DNA of 45,176 nt from assembly GCA_036897525.1 (NCBI GenBank), contig JAYMTJ010000078.1:1-45176 (forward strand), given 5' to 3'. The position numbers and the translations under genes were made by a program. The notes beneath the pieces were generated by a model, which made no database searches, had not been told where the DNA came from, and saw only the letters and a program-made list of their open reading frames with translations. Each line of letters begins with the position of its first letter. The stretch's first letter is position 1. This document shows, piece after piece, positions 35,761-45,176 of this stretch. The stretch is from Pelargonium x hortorum (taxonomy: Eukaryota > Streptophyta > Magnoliopsida > Geraniales > Geraniaceae).

Positions 35761-38700
35761 TTATATATGAGTAATTCGGGTGAGAGAAATGTTAACCACG
35801 TTAGAACCTTATTTCGTGAGTCTATTCCTATCATCAGAATTCTTCCTAAATAGCAACTACCAAACCTTTTACTAGTAGTGAATCAAAATACCGGACTGAG
35901 CTCTGCCAACAATAAAATCTTTACTGATGCTAAACATTAGCTCTAGGCTCTCTAGAGTGCTTCTTTGTATAGCCTATTAAGGAATAATTTCCTAAGTTTT
36001 TTTTTTAAGATTTGACCCCCTCTATTATTGTATTGGAGTACTCAAAAAGAAGACTAAAACACGAGAGCTCCTTTTAGGAGTCTCTTTATTTTATTATAGC
36101 GGGGGATCCCTTATATAAAACAGAAAGAAATAAGAAGTAAGAAAGGGTGTCAAATTTCAGGGAATCAAAGTCATACATTAGTTGGAGCCTCTTTTCTATG
36201 CATCGAGGTTCAAGGGAAATTTTATTTTATAAAATACGGCTAACATTTAATTTAATAGTATGATTTTATTACAGCTCTGGTAAAGTTTTACTGGGCTTAT
36301 TAAAGGGGGTTCTCCTACTTGATAGTAACTCCACCAACTATTAACTTAAGGGTGTACTCTTGTAGGATTTCAAATAATTGAGAAATTAGTTCAAAGGGTG
36401 GGGGGGTATGGAAGGAGTGGTATGAGTATGAGGTTGGTCCTTTTGTTAGATATAGGATATGGAGGCTTTCACTCCGATGGGTAAATAAAATAACTGAGGT
36501 TTAGTAAACGAGTTCTGGAAACGGGGTTGTATAAATAAAGGAGCTGGAGTGCTTGAAAGCTTAGGAGGTGTACTTTCTGGCTCAAGTTTTTTTTATGAAA
36601 GTGGAAAACCGTAAAACTAAGGCTAAGACCGGAGATCTACTAACACAGAATCCGAGTACTTTTACAAGAAGTAGAAGTCGAGTTTCAGAAGAAGTGAATA
36701 AGGAAAAGCATATATAAAAGAACGGTTTAGAGGTAAAGGGTCGACTAAAGCTAAACTGGCAATAAAGGATCTTCTGGATTCAAATTTGGGATTGTTCAAA
36801 CGAATCTTTATTCGCGTTATCTTTAGGTTTTCTTTTGGAAAGTTTTTACGTATAAGGTCTTTTCTAGATATAGGGTAGAGTAAAGCCCACAGGAAACGAA
36901 AAGTCTAGTGGATTACGAACCCCCAGTTTTTAGTTAAATTAAAGCGATAAGAGCAAAAAAGCAAGAGGAATATCACTTATGAATCTTAACAACTAGAATA
37001 AAATACACTAAGTACAAAGTCAACTCGAATCTCCCTTAACTCTAGGAACCTAACCCCAAAAGACTCTATCTACTAGCTATGGTACACTCTCTTGAAACCA
37101 TTCTCATGTTATAGCTAACTAAAGTGCATAAATAACTTGCTCTTTGGAACCTACAAAATAAGGAACACTCTACACCTTTTATTTATTCCGAACCTGTGCT
37201 TTTGAGCTCTTTTTGCTTTGGAAGGAACAGATCTCATTTGTCTCATTCTCTTGATGGTAGCAAAACTTTAGTGTACTGTTTAAGTAAGAAGGAAAACGTT
37301 CTTGTGTTATAACCAGTTTAGGAATTGGTGCTAATGGAAAGCCAGTAACTCTAGGTCGAAAGCCTTTCCTCTCAATTCTCCGTAACCCTGATAAGCTACA
37401 CACTAACTGGTCCATGGATGCTAGGAAATCCCTCTCTGGAACCATTGAAAGCTCTTCCCTCTTTACTGATAAGCAACATATAAAATAAAACATGAGGAAT
37501 TTAATTTATCCTTACCTTACCTTAAAAGTAAGACTCTAATACTAAAGTATAACTTTATTCTATAAAATAGAAAAACAATAGCTACAACAGAAACTAACTA
37601 AACAAATCATGTACAGGGAATACACTTATAATAGAAATCTAACTCCTATAGATCAGCTCATATAAGTCGTCTACTCTTAGGCACTGGTTAGGTAGGCATT
37701 TCAACAGATAAAGGTAAAAAAATCAGTAACAGTAATAGTTAGTTGTCCTTGGTATTCCTAAGTCAAATTTTTTTGTAGCTTTTTGAGTCAGTCAAGGAGT
37801 TGTCTGTAGTTTCCTATCTTCGGTAAGTTTCTCTTTTTTCAGGTCTTCCAAGTGTATGGTTAAGTATCCTATAGTACTACTATTGGGGATTAAGCTCCTG
37901 AACAAAAAACGAAGGGTCGGGTCGAGGAGCAAAAGACTCCTAAAAAAACAAGGCATGAAGTTAAGTCAAGAAGTCAAAAAAGCAGAGTAAGTAACAGTAT
38001 CTCCTTTTTTTTGTCATATAGACTAGACAGCCCCGTAACCCTGTAATTAGAATTAGTGTAATTAAAATGACTTAGATAAAGAGATTTTTTTGACCTGTTA
38101 CTCTAAAATAAAAAGAATTTGGGAACGAAAAAAGTCTTTAAAGGGCGTCTATTAGTGGACTGCTTTTAACCACGTTCGGTAAAGCAAAAAATAACTGAGA
38201 TGTTGGTCGTGGGTTCAAGAAAGTGTTCCCAGTTAAATTACATATCATGTACAAGAAGTTACTATTAGAGAGCTTCGATATCCCTCGTATTTTTGTTATT
38301 TCTTTTTAATTCGCGCCTTGTGTCAAGGTTTCTCTATTAACTTCACCTAGGAATATCGGCAAGGGTGTCCTGTAAGTATATAGTGTCTGCCTTTAGCTTT
38401 TCCCGCTTCCATCGAGGAGTCAATCTTGTGCGCGGGACTTTAAATGCTATTTGTTGAAGTGAGAAAGCCTTTAATAGGGTATGGTTATTTCTAGAGATTT
38501 TATCTCTAAGAAGTCTATAATAATTATAGAAGGTATCGAGTACAAAAAAAAAGGAACAGCTAAATAACCCAAAGGCACTGTGCGAGAGTTGGTTTACACC
38601 CCCGATAGGAAAGGACACATCTTTTTTTTCCACTTCAAACGGGATATAGCCTGATCAAAGTCATATACAAGTCCTTCAATTGCCTGCTAGACAACTCATA

Positions 38701-40171
38701 ATTGATAGCTTTACTATCCGCGATAAAGAGAATCCATTCCTTATATTTAGTAGACTTCCTTGCTTATAAGACTTTTTCAAATTCCTATGCTAGTGAAGCT
38801 AAGTTCTAAAATACCAATGAAGAAAATGTTACCATTACCCACTTATTTAACCTAGATCCTATTCTTTTGTAGAGTATCTTAGGTGGTACCGAAATAGAAT
38901 GGAAGAGTTCCCCGAAATAACAAACAAGGTTGGGACTGGGATTGACAGAGAGGAGAAGAATTTTAAGGGTTCTTCCTTTACAAAGAAAATCCGTATTATG
39001 TATTCAGTCTATATCTTCCTTTGCTATCAAGAGCTACAATTAAATTAAGTTAAGAGATTCTGTCTATAACTTATTTGCAGTACATCAAGAAAAAGTCCCT
39101 CACTATACTTTCATGGGCAACCTTGAGAATCAGGTGTATAACTAGACCATCTCTTAGCAAAAGCAAATAGTGGCTCCTAATAAAAAAAGGGGTAACGCGC
39201 AAAAGTGCTAGAGGGGCCCCTTGAAATTTAGGGATATCCTGGCTAGTCTTTTTCTAGTATTGAGACCTCGGTAATGTCAATTAGATAGATAGTTTAGGCA
39301 AGAGCTTGTTCCTAGGATTAGAAATATTTGTTTTTATACCGCATCGGGCAAATAAAGAAGTTTAGGATCTAGGCTTCAAAAAAAAAAAGGAAAACCTACT
39401 CTAAGAGCAGAGCACTAGTAGTAAATTAAATATTATAGACCCTTACCGCTTTTGAGTTGAGGTAGGGATTGCTTTACGGAATTCCTTATGGGATATAACA
39501 CTCAACTTACGCAGTTGAAAGGTTAACCTACGTCCGTTAGTATTCGCCTAAGTAGCAGGGTCTTTAAAAGCGGGGCCCTATACCAAAAACGAGTTTAAGA
39601 GATTTTTTTTAATGCGTATACTCACTCCTATGATGACTCAAAGACTTTTTATAAGATTAATGTATAAGAATTTGGAGGATTTGACATTGCTCGGCAGGGA
39701 ATCCTAGCAATAGTATAAATTTACATACGGATTTAAAGGTATTCTATTTCCTTACTGTGTTTACTTATCCGATTTATATTCCAGGTTTTTCAAGAAGTAG
39801 CTGGTGGTCATAACGTATGTAGATATATTCACTACCTTAAGGTAACCCTTCTTTAACAACTAGCTTATGTTTCTAGTTTGTAAAGAAGCTTTTCTAGTTA
39901 CAGCTGGGGAAGTCAAACCAAAGGAATTCCATAACTAAAGTCTTGTTATTTTCGTAGTTGTTTAAGTAGTATAAAGTGTCACTTCACAAAAGCTACTAAA
40001 AATGGAAGTTTTAGGGAAATTAGAAGAGCCCTAGATTAAAGGCTGCTTTCATATTATTGTTCTAGTTAAAGACAGTAGAGAGAACTCTAAAGCGATTTAG
40101 ATGAGGTTTTTTTCGGCCTAAATTTGACCTCTTTTCCGAATTAAGGGTCTGGTCCAAAACAGGATTTCCTT

Positions 40172-40230
40172 TAGGGTGATAGGATTCGAACCTTCAAGCT
40201 TACGTACTACTAACTTGTGGTCTACCTTGA
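40172..40230 (-). tRNA. tRNA-like remnant with a good T-arm
   Basis: On the minus strand GAAGGTTCGAATCCTATCACC closely resembles the T-arm and 3' acceptor side of plant mitochondrial tRNA-Pro, preceded by a GGTAGA D-arm-like word. The presumed anticodon stem (ACCAC/GTAGT) has a mismatch and a 6-nt loop, and no 5' acceptor strand pairs with the 3' end. It is best read as a decayed tRNA; the amino acid is uncertain. Confidence 0.3.
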
Positions 40231-40525
40231 TAAAAGAGCTAAGATTTTAGTGACAAAAACTAAAAAGCACTCACGAGGGTTAATCAAAAATGCAGCTTTT
40301 TAAGCAAGAAAGATCCTAACTCAGATCAGAGAAGGCCAAGCACAAACAAGCCTTCATATATGGATAAAGTGAAGGCGTCCTAACTTTGTTTTAATATACT
40401 AAATGAGTCCTTCCTGATAGGATAGGCACTTAAGCTTCCCTTTTGTAGTATAGAGGAGCTCCGTTTAATTAAAGTTTGAATAGCTTTTGTTTTTATAAAA
40501 ACTGCATTCTCGCTTTGACTTAATA

Positions 40526-40591
40526 ATGGAACAAAAAGATTGTATTATTACTTCTACTCCTAATACTTTACTTGTAATCTTTTTGTTTCAT
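40526..40591. repeat. Inverted repeat, 16-bp stem with 34-nt loop
   Basis: AACAAAAAGATT (40530-40541) pairs perfectly with AATCTTTTTGTT (40576-40587). The outer four pairs continue to 40526 and 40591 with one G-U wobble. The loop is AT-rich and holds no gene. Confidence 0.7.
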
Positions 40592-41390
40592 AATCTTAAT
40601 ACCTAATTTTAGAGCTGCAACCCTCGTATTCACTCCTAAATCCTATAAACCTAAACCTTATATTTAATAAATTTTATTAGCTTTACTCTCGCTAACTACT
40701 GGAAAACTGGGAAACAACATCAACAGGTGAAGCGAGCTTCCAAAAAGCTACATCTATACTTTCGTATAACCTATACTTTTAGCTCTTTAATGTTACTCTG
40801 TATCTTACTGACTTCTGACTCTTATTTACCCTCTTACTCATAACTTGTATCTTAGCCAGCCATTACTTACCAATTAAGGAATATCCTATCACTGATCGAA
40901 GAAGAATTCAAGAAAAGGTACACTTTAAGAATTTCATTTGTTCAATTTTTCTCGGTAAGAGTCAAGGAAATGTATATTTATATATAATCAAATTGGGACT
41001 AAATAACAGAATAGAGAAAATCCTTTATTTGTATTTGTTTGATTTATATTACTCAGAGGAGAGAGGTTTTTTTTTCAGAGGCTCTCTAGGAAGTTTAGCT
41101 AATGAGTCCTATTGTATGGAAATTCAATCTCTAATCCGAGGAGTTAAAAACAAGGAACTTATTACGACCAAAATCCTTTACCTGATATAGGACTTCTAGA
41201 ATTTTTCTATTGGTCGAATGGGATAATGCTTGTTATTTTGGGATTATGATACAAAGGAGTTAATTCATTGCCCTTCTACAATCTATAAATCCAATTAATT
41301 ATCTTATCTGCTGACAGAACGTTCCACTACCGAGTTCTAATGCTTATGTACTGCAAACTAAGGAAACTTACTGAACTTGACTAGGCAAAT

Positions 41391-41440
41391 GAATACAATA
41401 AATCTTCTTCTTGGAAAGCGAACTATCTGGGATAGCCAGT
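41391..41440 (+). repeat. Local diverged repeat, copy 1
   Basis: GAATACA followed by ATCTTCTTCTTGGA, then TCTGGGATAGC (41426-41436). The same words occur in the same order at 41674-41773. The first 28 nt agree in about 23 positions. Confidence 0.6.
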
Positions 41441-41673
41441 AAAGTAAATACAGAATAGAATCTCTTTGCTTATGGAAGCTAGGATTGGGTTTGTTTGCTC
41501 TTGAACACACTATTTGCTATTTGCAGCACTGAAAGCTTGTTTCTTGTCTTAGCGAGCCGAGGAAGTCTTGTATTCTGGGTTTGTTCTGTTGCAGTGTAGC
41601 TAATACTCCTACTCCTAGAAGGTCCATAGTTGGAATGCGAGCCTAAACATTGACATTGCAAGGAAAGGATGCT

Positions 41674-41773
41674 GAATACAGATTATCTTCTTCTTGGAGA
41701 GTTTATTCCTAAGAGTTTCTATAAGATTGTTTAGGCGTTCTTTGAATGTCTTTGTCTGGGATAGCAAGGACTG
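41674..41773 (+). repeat. Local diverged repeat, copy 2
   Basis: Partner of 41391-41440. Here 53 nt separate the two conserved halves (41674-41701 and 41755-41765), against 7 nt in copy 1, so one copy gained or lost about 46 nt. Confidence 0.6.
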
Positions 41774-42600
41774 TTTAGAACAGATTGATTGTCTTGACTC
41801 AGGCTGTGCGACTTAGACAAAAAAAACATAAAGAATTCATAAGAATGAATGTGACGGGATTCAACCCCCTGCTTGGTTTGTAATTTTAAGAGAAGTTTAA
41901 ATAGCACTTTCTTTAGCGTTCAAATTTTCCCTAGATTATGTTATGCAAAAACTTCGTACAATTCTTGACCCGGATTTGTCCAGATAGGAATGTCTATTTG
42001 GGACCTTTCCATTTGGTGGTATAAAAGAAAATACTTGCAAAATGCATAAAGAGAATTGCTACTTATTTAGAAAATGCGCATTTTTAAGGGAATCAAAATG
42101 AAATTAAGAAAGGCCCTAAAAGCTTTCGCTAAGGATATCCGCCGGCCTAATTCCAAGTGGGATTAACTAACTCAAAAGAGTCCTCGGGTACTTAAAAGTA
42201 ACAAGAAACTCAAATCTTTATGAAAAAATACAAGTATATAAAGGTGGAACTCAGATTGAGGAGAAACCCGGGTATGTTTCTTGAGTGTGTTTACAACGGA
42301 AGCTTAATAAGTTTTACTTACTTGAAACTAACGCAGAGCTATCCCAAATCTTATTAGGCTAAGAACTACTGTACTCACTCTAAACGCTAATAACCTCGTT
42401 TTATATCCTAGAAAAGTTCTGTAAATAGCTGCCCAAAGACTCCATAACGGGTCCTGTAACGAGGCTGGTTTCTTCACTTTTATTTTAAGAAGGCTAATGT
42501 GTTGAATCCCCACCTATTCCTACTTCTAGAGACATTTATAGCCTGGGCCTGTACTGAAGAGTCTAAAATTGAATATTAATACTAGAGAGACCTAACATGT

Positions 42601-42628
42601 CTCTTATCTTACTTAAGTAAGATAAGAG
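42601..42628. repeat. Perfect 28-nt palindrome
   Basis: The half-site CTCTTATCTTACTT is followed directly by its exact reverse complement, with no spacer and no mismatch. An overlapping alternative hairpin lies on its left side: AGAGAC (42586-42591) can pair with GTCTCT (42599-42604). The two structures compete for the same bases. It lies in non-coding AT-rich DNA with no gene within 300 nt. Confidence 0.9.
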
Positions 42629-44977
42629 TTACCGCTTAGTTTAATTAACACTGCCCTTGAAAAGTTGTTCGTGCATACCTGATTTTTTGCAATTAGGACT
42701 AGAGGAGCTCCGCATTTTGATATAGGTAATACCTTATTATTGCCACGAATTCCAGATGCAAGTAAAATAGAGAAACGAAAAAGTACGTATTCTCTTGCTC
42801 TTCCCCCAGAATATGTGTGACACGCATTTGTAGGTAATAATAGAAAATTGTTAAGAGAACATTCGAAAAATAAGTAAACCTAATTATAGAGTCTATATTT
42901 CCAAAAAAAGAGTTAGTCCAACCGAATGTTTTAAGAACTTAATACACTTAATAGAAGGAAAGTGTTATCCTTAGTTCTGAGATAAAGTCTTTAATCTCCC
43001 AAACCTTATACTGAAAGCAAGTATAAATAAAGTCTAGGGTTTTAGATACCTAGTAAATCCCTAAAAATTGGGGGTGATACCCTGAAATACGACTGCTGGA
43101 AAGAAAAACAGGAATATAAAAATTTCTATCTAATTAGGGGTTAGTTTCTGAGAAATCTTTAGCACTGCACTACTATCCCTTTATTACAGCTAAGGATATT
43201 CATTCTATATATTCTTTATTGAGAGATACGGCATCATAAGCCAGCTTCTTTACCGAGCGGGTGATAAAAATTAGGAAGATATTAGGCCCTCCGCGTTTAT
43301 CTTATCCTTTAATTTACATTTAACAAGAATTTCTAGTTATGCCAAAGGACTGCACTTTTTTCATAAAATAAACGAGACCCTTTATTGTTTGTTATACAAT
43401 CGCCGATAGCTTCAGATATTCTTATTAGTAGTAGGCTTAGAGTAGCTTAATTGATGTTCTTGATTAACCCTATATAGCTCTGAAACTAAAACAAAAAGGC
43501 AAGGATACATAACCATTACATTAGTTCGAATCAGGGTTGCCCCGTCGTACTAAATAGCTATGCCATATATTCACCGGCGATTCATACTAGGTTGTATTAG
43601 GTGCAATCTTAGTTCCCAGATCCGCTTCAAGGGATTCTAATAATAATTCTATATTAAGTGATTCTGCGGGGTTCTCTTACCGAGGCACAGCACAGGGAGA
43701 TTACTTTTTTTATTTTACAGTCTATATGTATGGATATGGAAATAAATGCGGAGCTTAACTTACTTAATATTCCAGAAAACTATCTCAAGAATACAGCATT
43801 TGTTATAGATTTAGCGGTAAGAGCTTCCCAGTAGGGAGATCCATAAATTTGACTCAGAAGTTATTCCTTATATAGCAGTACTGCTAAATCAAGCAGTATA
43901 ATTTCAAACTTTGGGAGCATCTACAGCATTAATAAATAATTTTGCATCTTCTGGTACAGCATATAGGGAGGTCTCCCTTATTGAATCTAGAAACGCCGGG
44001 ATTTCCTGGATATACTGTACAAACTAAAAGTGCTTAAAACTCGTTCGGATACATACTATATTGTAATTTAAAGGGTTTGCCCTGTGCTTTTGTCGCTATG
44101 AATCTGCGTAATTAGAAGTTATATGTATCGAGCACGCAAAGGAGTGAGAGATTATTCCTACAACCCGCAGCTATGGCCCTTAGAACAGTCTATAAAAAGG
44201 CGAAGTCCAATAGAAGTACTTGTTGTGGGTCCAATTTTATTACATTACCAGGTTTCCTCGATTCAGAGTGCTATAAACTAAAAGCCAAAGTTGAAGAAGG
44301 GTTTACTCGTCGTACTCTTATACTTATAGTGTGTAAAAATGAATATCTGTAATATCTATCACTAAAGCTTGTTTTCGAGGATATTAAAACTAAAAAGACT
44401 AATTATCAAGTAAGTGTCCAGGCTTTGGTATTAAAAAAAAGAGAGCTAAAGTAGAGGGTCCCATAGTATTGCAATAATAATAAGGTAACTGATTAATGTA
44501 ATCCCGGTTCAGAAGGTATATACAAGGACTCCTCTAATCTAAAAGACTAAGTAGAATTTTATTAGATCCTACCTTTAATGAGCCCCTAGGAATAGTTTTG
44601 TGAAACTTTAGTTGTATCCACAAAATATCTTAGGGAAAGTCGTATCTAAATAAATTTTTACGAGATAGAATGAAACTAAGTAACTAAGTTAGGAGGGATG
44701 TCCCTTACTTTTGAGAACCTAGTATAGCTGGTGAAAGAGCTTGGGTTATAGTATTAGCTACACTGACTGGGCTGGCTTACAAGGTTCCTAGAGTACATTC
44801 TATTTCAGGGACTGTTATGTTAGAGTTAGATTCGTGTGTGTGTTCCTTAGACTTTGTTTGATTGGATGTGGACCAGTTAGTTCAGAAGTTTCAAGTTAGT
44901 ACAATTTCTAAGTTCAAGAGGGAGCCTCTTATCAATCCTAGCAATTCCATCAATTGACCGAAATAGGTTCGAGCTAG

Positions 44978-45176
<199 letters not shown>

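Noticed and set aside
37179-38633. Minus-strand open frames of 104 and 96 codons
   Set aside because: No recognisable domain, no neighbours suggesting a cluster, and lengths within chance for about 13 kb of sequence in six frames.
40993-41190. 65-codon plus-strand frame
   Set aside because: It starts with TTG; I compared it mentally with plastid ycf1, ycf2, accD and matK and saw no match.

Overview
The window looks like a piece of a large, very gene-poor seed-plant mitochondrial genome. Four things point there. An intact nad4L (minus strand, 28304-28606) has many Ser, Pro and Arg codons exactly where the mature plant protein has Leu, Phe or Trp, the signature of heavy C-to-U RNA editing. A fragment of plastid psbB lies at the extreme right end. 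Relics of nuclear retrotransposons (a LINE and a Ty1/copia element) sit in the middle. Almost everything else is non-coding. The heavy editing load suggests a slowly evolving seed plant such as a gymnosperm or early-diverging angiosperm, but I cannot name the species.

Layout. (1) 1 to about 16,750: AT-rich DNA without a convincing gene, holding short palindromes and at least one diverged dispersed repeat. (2) About 16,750-19,500: low-complexity DNA built from diverged, rearranged copies of a few short modules. (3) About 19,500-22,780: intergenic DNA more typical of plant mitochondria, with purine-rich imperfect repeats at 21.5-22.0 kb. (4) 22,781-26,210: a block of nuclear transposon DNA. A 5'-truncated LINE with poly(A) tail and flanking 13-nt direct repeats appears to have inserted next to or into an older RNase H-like relic; a broken Ty1/copia fragment follows. 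(5) 27,514-29,179: the only gene cluster, all minus strand. In transcription order it is a 129-codon single-span membrane ORF, nad4L, a 170-codon acidic Ser/Pro-rich ORF, then a strong 3' stem-loop. (6) 29,180-31,880: intergenic DNA with a possible decayed minus-strand coding region. (7) 31,880-45,106: AT-rich DNA like the left flank, with two tRNA-like remnants, several strong inverted repeats and a perfect 28-nt palindrome at 42,601. (8) 45,107 to the end: in-frame psbB (CP47) sequence running off the window.

nad4L supplies the small proton-pumping membrane subunit of respiratory complex I. In many angiosperms nad4L is next to atp4 (orf25). Here atp4 is not visible, and nad4L lies between two ORFs I cannot identify with spacings that would allow co-transcription. 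That cluster is the most interesting functional unit. I found no rRNA, intact tRNA, group II intron domain V or CRISPR array.
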